Assembly (NCBI RefSeq): GCF_018327685.1
Contig: NZ_BNEL01000001.1
Coordinates: forward strand, 5,705,501 to 5,769,500
DNA length: 64,000 nucleotides
DNA from: Streptomyces sp. TS71-3
Lineage (GTDB): Bacteria; Actinomycetota; Actinomycetes; Streptomycetales; Streptomycetaceae
Direction: 5' to 3'
Part shown: positions 41,950-50,358 of the stretch, one piece after another
Position numbering within the stretch: position 1 is the stretch's first letter
How the letters are laid out: every line of letters begins with the position of its first letter
Notes under the pieces: generated by a model
Database searches by the model: none
What the model saw: only the letters and a program-made list of their open reading frames with translations
What the model was told of the DNA's origin: nothing
Program-made: the position numbers and the translations under genes

Positions 41950-44193
41950 TCAGGACGCGTCCTGTTCACCGGCCCGCGGGACCTGCGACGGCACGCCCGG
42001 GGCGATTGCCGGGACCTGTGTGCCGGTGGTGTCCGGCGCGGCGGTCTCCCGTGCGTGCTGGTAGGCCCACAGGTCCCTGAACAGCCCGTCCCGCGCCACG
42101 AGTTCCGGGAAGGTGCCCTGCTGGACGACGAACCCCTTGTCCATGACCAGGATGCGGTCGGCGACGGCGACGTTCGTCAGGCGGTGGGTGATCAGGACGA
42201 CGGCGCGGGTCTCCGCCAGCCGGCGCAGCCCCGCGAAGATCCGGTGCTCGCCCAGCGGGTCGAGGGCGGCGGTCGGCTCGTCCAGCACCAGCAGGCCGGC
42301 GGGGCGGTAGAAGGCGCGCGTGAGCGCGATGCGCTGCCACTGGCCGCCGGAGAGCTCCTGCCCGCCGAGCCAGTCCCGCGCCAGCACCGTGTCCAGGCCG
42401 GACCGCAGTTCAGTGACCACCTCGTCGGCGCCGGACGCGGCGCACGCGGTGTGGATGCGGGCGTCGCCGCCCGGGGCGGGCTGGCCCAGGGTGATGTTCT
42501 CGCGGGCGGTGAGCGGCCAGTGCGCGTAGTCCTGGGGGACCAGGGCGACATGGGACCACATGGCTCCCGGGTCCAGGTCGCCGGTGCGGACGCCGTCCCA
42601 GGTCACCGATCCCGTGGTGGGGAGGTAGAGGCCGCTCAGCAGCTTCGCCAGCGTGGTCTTCCCGCTGCCGTTGTACCCGACGAGCGCGATGATCTCGCCG
42701 CGCCGCAGCGTGAAGGACACGCCCCGCAACGTGTCCTGGGCCGCCTCCTCGTACCGGAAGACGAGGTCGCGCACCGCGATCTCGCGCGGCGCCGCCGGGA
42801 CGATCGCGCCGCGCCGCATGCCGAAGCCGCCCGCCTCCTTCAGGAAGTCCGACCAGTCGTCCATGTACAGGCCCGTGCGCATGATGCGTGCCCCGCCGGT
42901 CACCAGGCCGCGCAGCGCGGTGCCGACCGTGCCCAGGGCGAAGACGGCCGTCCCTGCGTGTCCCACGCTCATCCGCCCGGTGGCCAGCAGCCACACCACC
43001 GCGGCCCACACGGCCGCCGAGGCGACACCGCCGCAGAGCGCGCCCACCAGCGACATCCACGCCCCGGTGTCAGCGGCGCGCCGGTCGGCGTCGTTGATGC
43101 GCCCGGTGATCCGCCGGTAGCGGTCGACGAGGAAGTCGGACATGGTGCCGGCGCGGATCTGGTCGGCTGCGTACCGGTCGCACACGTGCCAGCGCAGGAT
43201 CGACAGCATCCGGTGGTCGCCGCTCGACCGCAGCCGGGCCAGGTACCGCACCCGCGCCGCGCTGATCTGCGCCACGGCCTGGGGGAAGCTGGCCAGCGCG
43301 AGCAGGGGCAGCAGCATCGGGTGCAGGGCGGTCAGCACGCCGGCGCCGGCGATCAGGGAGGCGAGCGAGGCGATCAGGTCCTGTCCCTCGGACACCAGGT
43401 CCTGGGCCACCTCGGCGCCGCGGTCGGCGGCCTCCTTGCGGTGGTTGAAGCCGGGCGCGTCGTAGGCCGCGAGCTCGACCCCCGTCACGGCCTGGAGGAG
43501 CCTGCGTTCGGCCTCCCGCGACATCTGCGGACCCAGCCGGCCGGCCAGCCAGGTCACCGTGATGCCCAGCAGCGCGCGCACCCCGGCCGCGCCCCCGAGC
43601 AGCGCGAGCGACGGCCACGCGGACAGCAGCCGCCGGTAGATGTCGCCGTCGGACAGCAGCGCGGCGAGGGTCCCGCTGACCGCGACAAGACCGAGGGCCT
43701 GCAACGCACCCGACAGCGCCTGGCAGACGAGCAGTCCCAGGGCGGCCCAGGGGTCGATGCTCCAGGCCAGCGCCACCGACCGGCGCACCAGCTGCGGGAG
43801 CCGGCGCGCCATGTCCAGCAACCGGATCTGCCGGATGGCCCGCTCCCGGCTGCCGGTGCGGTCGACGAAGCGCAACTCCTCGCCGCTCTGCGCCTCGGCG
43901 CCGTCATCCTCCCGGCTCTGCCGCTGGGCGATCTGTTCCCTTCGGTCGCGCTTCTCGGCGTCCTGTTCCTTTCGGCCCCGCTTCCCGGCTCCCTGTTTCT
44001 CTCGGCCGCGCTTCTCGGCGTCCTGTTCCTCTCGGTCCCGCTTCTTGGCGTCCTGTTCCTCTCGGCCCTGTTCGTCAGTGCCCCGTTCCTCTCGGCCTCT
44101 CTCTTCGATGCCCTTCTCCTCCCGGCTCCGCCGATCCTCACGGGCCGCACCTCCTCGTCCGCCGCGCGCGGCGCGGCGCCACATGCTCGCCAT
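41950..44193 (-). CDS. ABC transporter, fused permease-ATPase, with decapeptide-repeat N-terminus
   Basis: A 747-aa half-transporter. About residues 1-110 are a highly charged segment of roughly eight imperfect 10-residue repeats of the type xREEQDAEKR. The membrane domain follows (about 125-430; LVRRSVALAWSIDPWAALG first, six helices), then the ATPase: Walker A VGYNGSGKTTL, LSGGQWQRIALTRAF, LLVLDEPTAALD and VVLITHR. This layout is seen in exporters of peptides and antibiotics. GTG 44214 is possible, but ATG 44193 follows GGAAGGAGAG and is annotated. Substrate unknown; it stands alone next to the DosR-like island. Confidence 0.88.
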   Translation of the reverse strand: MASMWRRAARGGRGGAAREDRRSREEKGIEERGREERGTDEQGREEQDAKKRDREEQDAEKRGREKQGAGKRGRKEQDAEKRDRREQIAQRQSREDDGAEAQSGEELRFVDRTGSRERAIRQIRLLDMARRLPQLVRRSVALAWSIDPWAALGLLVCQALSGALQALGLVAVSGTLAALLSDGDIYRRLLSAWPSLALLGGAAGVRALLGITVTWLAGRLGPQMSREAERRLLQAVTGVELAAYDAPGFNHRKEAADRGAEVAQDLVSEGQDLIASLASLIAGAGVLTALHPMLLPLLALASFPQAVAQISAARVRYLARLRSSGDHRMLSILRWHVCDRYAADQIRAGTMSDFLVDRYRRITGRINDADRRAADTGAWMSLVGALCGGVASAAVWAAVVWLLATGRMSVGHAGTAVFALGTVGTALRGLVTGGARIMRTGLYMDDWSDFLKEAGGFGMRRGAIVPAAPREIAVRDLVFRYEEAAQDTLRGVSFTLRRGEIIALVGYNGSGKTTLAKLLSGLYLPTTGSVTWDGVRTGDLDPGAMWSHVALVPQDYAHWPLTARENITLGQPAPGGDARIHTACAASGADEVVTELRSGLDTVLARDWLGGQELSGGQWQRIALTRAFYRPAGLLVLDEPTAALDPLGEHRIFAGLRRLAETRAVVLITHRLTNVAVADRILVMDKGFVVQQGTFPELVARDGLFRDLWAYQHARETAAPDTTGTQVPAIAPGVPSQVPRAGEQDAS
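43883..44122 (-). repeat. 30-bp tandem repeat coding for the decapeptide repeats
   Basis: Eight consecutive 30-bp units, for example 43943-43972, 43973-44002, 44003-44032, 44033-44062 and 44063-44092, each ending TTCCT or close to it on the plus strand. The middle units (43943-44062) are most alike and the outer ones more degenerate. Because 30 is a multiple of three, copy-number change keeps the ABC reading frame. Confidence 0.8.
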
Positions 44194-44748
44194 CTGCTCC
44201 TGCTCTCCTTCCACGGGTCCTACGGGGGCGTGCCGGGTGACCCGGCGGGCGTCAACGGTGCGAGGGGGCCGGGTCCGCGAGCCGTGGTGGGGGGAACGGA
44301 CCGCGATTCGAACGGTGGGCGGGGGAGACGGCGGTGATCACGGTGATCACGATTCCTCCGGGAGGGGCCGCGATGGGTACAGGTGCTCTAAAGAACGCCC
44401 CCGTCCACCGCCCGTAACGGGGCGGCCGGGGGCAGCTTGTGAACGGATGTTCCAGTGCCGCGTGGAGGGCAAGGCCCGGCTGGGCCCGGGCCGTCGACCG
44501 GCACTCGAACGGTGTGGCTCACCCGTTCGAGGTATTGCGGTGGTGGAGAGGGGCGGGCTCGTTCGCCGGGGGCGACGGGAGCCGTGAACATGCCCGCGCG
44601 CCGCAGCTGCACGGAGGTGCCGCGCACCGGTACACCCGCCCTGACCGGCCCCTTGGCCCGGCTGTCGGGGTCCCGGGGACCTTCGGCCCCGTGACTGGGG
44701 TCCCCTGGGCGTTCGACGGTGATGGTGGACCAGTGAAGGAGCGGAGCA
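44194..44748. promoter_or_regulatory. Divergent promoter region with palindromes and DosR-like box
   Basis: 555 bp without a gene. It holds two tandem 8-bp palindromes GTGATCAC (44334-44341, 44343-44350), a 9-bp stem CTCGAACGG/CCGTTCGAG (44504-44512, 44523-44531), and a DosR-like box at 44675-44690 (GGGGACCTTCGGCCCC) that overlaps a GGTCCC-G-GGGACC repeat. The box is 59 bp upstream of the DUF1876 gene. Confidence 0.45.
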
Positions 44749-45030
44749 ATGGCACACACAGTTGAGTGGCAAGTACATCTTCACCTGTTCGAGGACGAGG
44801 GCACGACGAAGGCACGAGCCGTGGTGGAGACGGGGGCGAATTCCGTCGTGGGCAACGGCCTCGCCCGCTGCAACCCGAACGACCGCGACATCCCCGAGAT
44901 CGGCGACGAGCTGGCGGCCGGGCGCGCCATGCGTGACATCGCCCAGCAGCTCCTGGGCGAGGCGCAGCGCGACATCGAGAGCGTGAACGCGCCCGCGCAG
45001 CAGGGCGCCGGCGAGCCCTGGCCCATGTGA
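44749..45030 (+). CDS. DUF1876 (dsRBD-like fold) protein
   Basis: A 93-aa protein with the DUF1876 pattern: HTVEWQVHLHLFEDEGTTKARA, then NPNDRDIPEIGDELAAGRAM and a helix DIAQQLLGEAQRDIE. The family occurs in actinomycetes, often with DosR-regulated genes, and has a double-stranded-RNA-binding-like fold without proven RNA binding. ATG 44749 has AAGGAGCGGAG upstream. It is the first gene of the dormancy-like island, and a GGGGACC...GGCCCC box lies 59 bp upstream. Confidence 0.85.
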   Translation: MAHTVEWQVHLHLFEDEGTTKARAVVETGANSVVGNGLARCNPNDRDIPEIGDELAAGRAMRDIAQQLLGEAQRDIESVNAPAQQGAGEPWPM

Positions 45031-45322
45031 GAACCGGCCCGCCTTGGAACCGGCCCGGCTCTCCAGGGCGTCGGCCGGCTCCGGGCACGGCGCTGAGCAG
45101 GCTCTGAGTACGCGGCTGAGCAGGATGGTCTGATCCGGCCCGGACGCGGTACCCACCCCCTGTGGCTCGACGTGCTCGGGCCACGGAGCAAGGGAGAGAT
45201 GCGCCCGTAGAGGTGCGTCCGGAGGATGTGTGCCCCGAGGGCGCCCTACGTACGGGAAAGCACGTCCGTGCGGAAGGTGCACCCGCCCCGGACCGTCCGC
45301 GTGCAGGAAGGGAGGCGGCGCC

Positions 45323-46666
45323 GTGCCGGACGCCACCACCACCGACCTCTACGAGGCCACCATGGCGCTGTCGTACCTGGAGGAAGGGCTGACGGCGCCC
45401 GCGACCTTCAGCCTGTTCGTCCGGGACCTGCCGCCCGAGCGCGGTTTCCTGGTGGCGGCGGGGCTGGAGTCCGCGCTGGACTACCTCGCGGACTTCCGGG
45501 TCGGCCGCGCGGACACCGAGGCGTACGCCGCGGCCCTGTACCGGTCGCCCGAGGATCTCAGGCCTCTCGTCGGGCTCGGCTTCACCGGTGAGGTGCGCGC
45601 CGTGCCCGAGGGGCGGACGGTGCTCGCGGACGAGCCGCTGCTGGAGGTGACCGCGCCGCTCCCCGAGGCCCAGATGGTCGAGACCTGCCTGCTCAACATG
45701 GTCAGCCACCAGACGCTGGTGGCGTCCAAGGCGGCACGCTGCGTCCTCGCCGCCGAGGGCAAGCCCGTCGTGGACTTCTCCCTGCGCCGCACCCAGGGCA
45801 TCGAGGCCGGCATGCAGGCTGCCCGGCTGGGCGCGCTGGTGGGCTTCGCGGGGACCAGCAACGTGTCCGCCGCGCTCGCCCACGGTCTGCGCGCCCGGGG
45901 CACGATGGCGCACTCCTACATCGAGGCGTTCCCGGACGAGGAGTCCGCGTTCCGCGCCTTCGCGCGTGCGCACCCCGGCCCCATGACCTTCCTGGTGGAC
46001 ACCTACGACACCCGGGAGGGCGTGGCCACCGCGATCCGCGTGATGAAGGACCTCGGCCTGGGACCGGACTCCGCGGTGCGGCTGGACAGCGGCGACCTCG
46101 GTGAGCTCGCCCGCCTCGCCCGGCGGATGCTGGACGGCGCCGGGCTGCCCGAGGTGCTCATCGTGGCCAGCGGCGGCCTCGACGAGTACCAGGTGGCCGA
46201 CCTCGTGCGCGCCGCGGCGCCGATCGACGTCTACGCCGTGGGCACCCGCGTGGGCGTCTCGGCCGACGCCCCCTACCTCGACTCCGCGTACAAGCTCACC
46301 GCCTACGACGGCAGGCCGGTGATGAAACTGTCGTCAGCGAAGGTGACCGCCCCCGGTGCCAAGCAGGTGTTCCGGACCGCGGACCACACCGACGTCATCG
46401 CGTTGCGGGACGAGGAGCCGCCCGACGGCGGTCATCCGCTGCTGGAGACGGTGATGGCAGGGGGCCGGCGCACGCACGACGTGGACCCGCTGGCGCGGGC
46501 GCGCGAGCGGTTCGGCCACGATGCCGCCAGCCTCCCTGAAGCGGCGCGGCGCATCCGGCACCCGGAACCTCCGCGCCCCGGCATCTCCGAGGCCCTGTGG
46601 GACCTGACGGAGGACGTGCACCACAGGATCGAGCGCGAGAACCTGCGACAGAACCTGCCGGCGTGA
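45323..46666 (+). CDS. pncB: Nicotinate phosphoribosyltransferase
   Basis: A 447-aa enzyme of the NAD salvage pathway that joins nicotinate to PRPP. TDLYEATMALSYLEEGL, LPPERGFLVAAGLESAL, RRTQGIEAGMQAARLG, GFAGTSNVSAAL and the PRPP-contacting VASGGLDEYQ are present. GTG 45323 has GGAAGGGAGG upstream; an in-frame ATG at 45230 lacks a site. Placement in a dormancy-like island fits NAD recycling under low oxygen. The 3' end begins a short tandem repeat. Confidence 0.93.
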   Translation: MPDATTTDLYEATMALSYLEEGLTAPATFSLFVRDLPPERGFLVAAGLESALDYLADFRVGRADTEAYAAALYRSPEDLRPLVGLGFTGEVRAVPEGRTVLADEPLLEVTAPLPEAQMVETCLLNMVSHQTLVASKAARCVLAAEGKPVVDFSLRRTQGIEAGMQAARLGALVGFAGTSNVSAALAHGLRARGTMAHSYIEAFPDEESAFRAFARAHPGPMTFLVDTYDTREGVATAIRVMKDLGLGPDSAVRLDSGDLGELARLARRMLDGAGLPEVLIVASGGLDEYQVADLVRAAAPIDVYAVGTRVGVSADAPYLDSAYKLTAYDGRPVMKLSSAKVTAPGAKQVFRTADHTDVIALRDEEPPDGGHPLLETVMAGGRRTHDVDPLARARERFGHDAASLPEAARRIRHPEPPRPGISEALWDLTEDVHHRIERENLRQNLPA

Positions 46667-46747
46667 TCGTGATGCTGGACCTGCCGGCGTGGTCGTGACG
46701 CGGGAACCTGCCGGCGGACCGTGAACGGGTGCGGGGACCTGCCGGCG
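46653..46747 (+). repeat. Imperfect tandem repeat at the 3' end of pncB
   Basis: ACCTGCCGGCG occurs at 46653, 46679, 46706 and 46737, with about 26-31 bp spacing. The first copy is inside the last codons of pncB and the rest lie after its stop, suggesting past duplication of the gene end. Confidence 0.55.
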
Positions 46748-46902
46748 GGTCGCGGACGGGTGAGTATCCGTCCCTCGCAGGGGTCGTCGAGCGCTGCCCT
46801 TCCTTCGCCGCGGAGACCGCGCCCGGCATCGGCACCCCGCCGGCGCCGTCACCCTGGTTCATGCCCCGCCGGCCTGCCCTACCCCGGGACCACCGCCCTT
46901 GC

Positions 46903-47580
46903 TCAGCTCGCCTTCCCGCAGCCCTGGTGACCGCCCTCCCGTGCGCCCGGCTCGAAGCGGACGTCCACCACGCCCTCCACCGACCGCACGGCCCGGGTCA
47001 CCAGGGGAATCAGTGCGGCGCCCTGGGCCTGGCCGGCCAGGGTGACCACGCCGTCCTGTACGGAGACCTCTGCCCGGGCGGACGGCGGCAGCTCGGGGAG
47101 CACGGTCTCCCTGAGCTCCGCGGCGATCTCCTCGTCCGTGCGGAGGAACACCTTCAGCAGGTCGCCGCGGCTGACCACGCCCTGGAGCAGGCCGGCCTCG
47201 TCGGTCACCGGCAGCCGCTTGATGTGCAGCCGTGCCATGGTCCGCGCGGCCTCGGAGATGGTGGCGTCGGGGTGCACCGTGACGGCCGGGGTGGTCATCA
47301 GGTCCTCGGCGTACTGGGCAGCGGCCTTGGCGGCCTCGTCGAAGGCCTGTGAACCCGGTGCGGAGAGCTCGGGCTCCTCGTCCCGGTACTCCTCCTTGAG
47401 CAGCAGGTCGGCCTCCGAGACCACCCCGATGACCCTGCCCTCGCCGGCCAGGACGGGCAGCGCGCTGATGCTCCACTGCCGCATCAGCTCGACCATCTCC
47501 TTGTAGGCCGCCCTGGGTCCCACAGCGACGGCGGTGGGGGTCATCACATCGCTCACGGTGTGCGGTGCGGGGGAGGTCAT
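46903..47580 (-). CDS. CBS-domain pair plus BON domain protein
   Basis: A 225-aa regulator-like protein: two CBS domains (about residues 10-65 VSDVMTPTAVAVGPRAAY; 90-150 EDLMTTPAVTVHPDATISE) followed by a BON domain (about 155-215, VLPELPPSARAEVSVQDGVVTLAGQ). CBS pairs bind adenosyl ligands and often act as energy sensors. ATG 47580 has GGGGAG upstream. Part of the dormancy-like island; a GGGACTTT half box is about 90 bp upstream. Confidence 0.9.
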   Translation of the reverse strand: MTSPAPHTVSDVMTPTAVAVGPRAAYKEMVELMRQWSISALPVLAGEGRVIGVVSEADLLLKEEYRDEEPELSAPGSQAFDEAAKAAAQYAEDLMTTPAVTVHPDATISEAARTMARLHIKRLPVTDEAGLLQGVVSRGDLLKVFLRTDEEIAAELRETVLPELPPSARAEVSVQDGVVTLAGQAQGAALIPLVTRAVRSVEGVVDVRFEPGAREGGHQGCGKAS

Positions 47581-47930
47581 GCGGACTCCCCGGTCTGTGC
47601 TCCGGGCACACGCGCGCAGGGGCCGGTGGCGCACGCGGGGGCGGTGCCGAGCGCAACCGAAGCCGGAGCGCATGAAAGTCCCATGCGGTCAGGGTGCGAC
47701 GGTGAGGCGGGCAGACGGCAGGGCCACCTGGGCCAGGCCTTCCGTCCATCCGGCGGGCATCCCGCGATCCGTCAGGGCGGGGGGACCGTGCGCTCGGGTT
47801 CCACCGCCCGGTGGAACCCGAGCGCAGGCGGCCGTGCGGGGCTCGGCCCGGTTGCCCTCTCCCGCTGCCTGAAGGGCGTGGGAGGTACCCCCCAGCAGGC
47901 ACCTGGTGGCCGGTCGTGGCCGGCCGTGCC
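47581..47930. promoter_or_regulatory. Region between CBS and kinase genes: DosR half box and repeat relic
   Basis: 350 bp without a gene. On the minus strand, GCATGGGACTTTCATGC (47670-47686) contains the GGGACTTT half of a DosR box inside a GCATG/CATGC repeat, well placed for the CBS gene. A partial copy of the window's palindromic element lies at 47857-47902 (CGCTGCCTGAAGGGCGTGGG). A strong hairpin is listed separately. Confidence 0.45.
47789..47826. terminator. Perfect 17-bp hairpin downstream of kinase gene
   Basis: TGCGCTCGGGTTCCACC (47789-47805) and its exact complement (47810-47826) form a 17-bp stem with a 4-nt GCCC loop, about 105 bp past the kinase stop. Probable terminator that separates it from the CBS gene. 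Confidence 0.6.
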
Positions 47931-49652
47931 TCATGCCCCGCTCCCGGGCAGCGGAACCTCCCAGGTCAGCCTGGTGCCGCCGGATGCGGGCGCCACCAGC
48001 TCCAGGGCACCGTCGAGCTGGTCCGCGCGCTCGGCCAGGTTCCGCAGGCCGCTGCGGTGATACCGCTCGGGCATGCCCACCCCGTCGTCGCAGACGGTGA
48101 GCCGTACCCGCCGTCCGTCGGTGTGCAGGACGACCTCCGCCCGCGAGGCACGCGCATGCCGCGCGACATTGCTCAGGGCCTCGGAGACCACGGCCACCAC
48201 ATGGTCCGCGACGCTGCCGGGCACCTGGGTGTCGAGCAGTCCCTCCAGCCGGACCCCGGGCGTGAACCCGAGGACGCCCGCCGCCTCGCCCACGGCGTGC
48301 ATCACCCGGGAGCGCAGGCCGTGCCCGCCCGACTCGTCGTGCTCCCGCAGCCCCAGGATGGTGGAGCGGATGATCTTGATCGTCTCGTCGAGGTCGTTGA
48401 CGGCCCGGTCCACCCGTTCCAGCGCGCCGGGGTGCTCGACGAAGCGTCCGGCGCTCTGCAGCGTCATGCCGGTCGCGAACAACCGCTGGATGGCCAGGTC
48501 GTGCAGGTCCCTGGCGATCCTGTCGCGCTCCTCCAGGAGCACGATGTGCTCGGCGTCGCTGCGCCTGTCGGCCAGCTCCATGGCCACCGCGGCCTGGCCC
48601 GCGAAGGCCAGCAGCAGCTCCGTCTCCTTCTTCGAGAACACCGTCTCGCCGGCCCTGCGCCCCAGCAGCACCACGCCGCGCACCCCCGCGCCGGTGCCGA
48701 TGGGCACCGCCACCGCCGGCCCCAGTCCGGTGAGCCGGGGCGGGCCCAGCGACACCCGGCTGTCCTGCCCGACGTCCGGGCTGATCACGGGCGCCGCCGC
48801 GGCGAAGGCTTCGCCCATGAAGGTGCCTTCCACGGGCAGCACGAGCCCCTGGTGCTCGGCGGCCCGGTCACCGATGGCCAGTTCCACCGTCAGCGCCCCG
48901 CCGTCGTCGGTCGGCACCGCGACCACGGCCAGCGAGGCGACCATGATCTCGCTGGCGCGCTCCGCGATCAGATGCAGCACGGCGCCGCGCGACCCCCCGG
49001 ACAGCAGCCCGTAGGTGATCTCGGCGTTGGCCCGCAGCCACCGCTCGCGCCGCCTGGACTCCTCGTAGAGCCGGGCGTTGTCGATGGCAACGCCCGCCGC
49101 CACGGCGAGCGTGGAGAGCACCGACTCGTCCTCCTCGTCGAAGTGGGCGCCGCCGCGCTTCTCGGTGAGGTAGAGGTTGCCGAAGACCTGGTCCCGCACC
49201 CGGATGGGGACCCCGAGGAAGGTGCTCATCGGCGGGTGGTGCTCCGGGAACCCGTACGACGAGGGGTGCTCGGAGATCTTGGCGAGGCGCAGCGGGTGCG
49301 GGTCGCGGATCAGCTCGCCCAGGATGCCGTGGCCCTCGGGGTAGTGGCCGATGGCGGCAATCTCGTCGTCGCCGACGCCCACCGTGAGGAAGTCGGAGAG
49401 CCGCTTGCCGTCCGGGGCGATCACACCGAGCGCGGCGTACTCCGCGTCGACGAGCACCGCCGCCGCCTCCACGATGCGGCGCAGCACCTGCTGGAGGTCC
49501 AGCTCGCTGCCGACGGACAGCACCGCCTCCAGCAGCCGGTGCACCCGGTCGCGGGTGCCACGGGCGGCGTCGAGACGCGCCTGAAGCTCCTCCAGCAGCT
49601 CGTCCAGCCTGAGCTGCGGCAGTGGCACGGGTACGCCTTCGGAGCTCTCCAC
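47931..49652 (-). CDS. GAF-domain sensor histidine kinase, DevS/DosT/OsdK-like
   Basis: A 573-aa cytoplasmic kinase. Two GAF domains (about residues 55-200 and 225-370) precede a HisKA_3 dimerisation domain with the phospho-His motif EERDRIARDLHDLAIQRLFA near 390 and a HATPase domain (EALSNVARHARASRAEVVL, CDDGVGMPERYHRSGLRN). This is the layout of mycobacterial DosS/DosT and Streptomyces OsdK-type sensors of hypoxia or redox. ATG 49652 starts MESSEGVPVPLPQLRLDELL. No response regulator gene is adjacent, so it is an orphan kinase here. Confidence 0.92.
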   Translation of the reverse strand: MESSEGVPVPLPQLRLDELLEELQARLDAARGTRDRVHRLLEAVLSVGSELDLQQVLRRIVEAAAVLVDAEYAALGVIAPDGKRLSDFLTVGVGDDEIAAIGHYPEGHGILGELIRDPHPLRLAKISEHPSSYGFPEHHPPMSTFLGVPIRVRDQVFGNLYLTEKRGGAHFDEEDESVLSTLAVAAGVAIDNARLYEESRRRERWLRANAEITYGLLSGGSRGAVLHLIAERASEIMVASLAVVAVPTDDGGALTVELAIGDRAAEHQGLVLPVEGTFMGEAFAAAAPVISPDVGQDSRVSLGPPRLTGLGPAVAVPIGTGAGVRGVVLLGRRAGETVFSKKETELLLAFAGQAAVAMELADRRSDAEHIVLLEERDRIARDLHDLAIQRLFATGMTLQSAGRFVEHPGALERVDRAVNDLDETIKIIRSTILGLREHDESGGHGLRSRVMHAVGEAAGVLGFTPGVRLEGLLDTQVPGSVADHVVAVVSEALSNVARHARASRAEVVLHTDGRRVRLTVCDDGVGMPERYHRSGLRNLAERADQLDGALELVAPASGGTRLTWEVPLPGSGA

Positions 49653-49799
49653 CGCTGTTTCCTCCCGGCCGGGACGGCCGATGGAATCCGCCTCTCACCT
49701 GCCACGTTACCGGCACCGGCCGGCACAGGCGCCCCGGCCGAGCCCGGCCGGGGCGCCCGCGACACGGAGGTGCGCCCGGCTCGGGCCGGGCGCACCCGT

Positions 49800-50225
49800 T
49801 CACGTCGAGCGCCGCTTCACCTCGATCCGCTTCGCTTCGGACTCCTCCTTGTGCATCCCCATGCTGATCATGAGCATCCCGTCTGCGTACGTGGCCTCCA
49901 TGTCGTTCTCGTCGGCCCCGGCGGGCAGCGGCATGCTGCGCATCAGGGTCCCGTACCGGATCTCGCTGCGCTCCTTGTCGATGTCGCGCTCGGCCCGCTC
50001 GGCCCTGATGGTGAGCACGCCGTCCTCGACCATCAGATCCAGGTCCTCCACGTCGATGCCCGGAAGCTCCGCACGCATGATGTAGCGGTCGCCCTCGGTG
50101 TACGTCTCGATCCGTACGGCGTACAGATCGGACATGCCGGGCAGGGCGAGCCGGGACGGGAATCCCTCGAACCACTCGGGCAGGTCGGGGAACGAGAACC
50201 GCTGCTTGCGTGCGAGTGCGTTCAT
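49800..50225 (-). CDS. HSP20/alpha-crystallin small heat-shock protein
   Basis: A 141-aa chaperone of HSP20 size. The alpha-crystallin domain runs from about residue 40 (IETYTEGDRYIMRAELPGID) to the end, with DLDLMVEDGVLTIRAERA and a MPLPAGADENDMEATYADGM segment. It holds unfolded proteins under stress. ATG 50225 has AAGGAGG; an out-of-frame ATG three codons earlier stops at once. Orthologues of HspX/Acr are strongly induced by DosR, and a GGGGAC box lies 100 bp upstream. Confidence 0.93.
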   Translation of the reverse strand: MNALARKQRFSFPDLPEWFEGFPSRLALPGMSDLYAVRIETYTEGDRYIMRAELPGIDVEDLDLMVEDGVLTIRAERAERDIDKERSEIRYGTLMRSMPLPAGADENDMEATYADGMLMISMGMHKEESEAKRIEVKRRST

Positions 50226-50324
50226 GGCATGCCTCCTTGTCCGGAATACCGGCTTGTCCGGAATACCGCGCTTCCAGTGCAGCGCGCCGGGCGCACGCGT
50301 GCTGGTGCCGAAGAGCCCGCCTTG

Positions 50325-50340
50325 CGGCCCGAACGTCCCC
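50325..50340 (-). promoter_or_regulatory. DosR-like box upstream of HSP20
   Basis: On the minus strand the bases read GGGGACGTTCGGGCCG, matching 13 of 16 positions of the box at 44675-44690 (GGGGACCTTCGGCCCC). It lies about 100 bp upstream of the HSP20 start. Confidence 0.5.
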
Positions 50341-50358
50341 GGCCGGCAGGGGGTGCGG

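Noticed and set aside
43883..44122. Repeat array as a CRISPR
   Set aside because: Units are contiguous without unique spacers, in frame within a coding region, and no cas genes are present.
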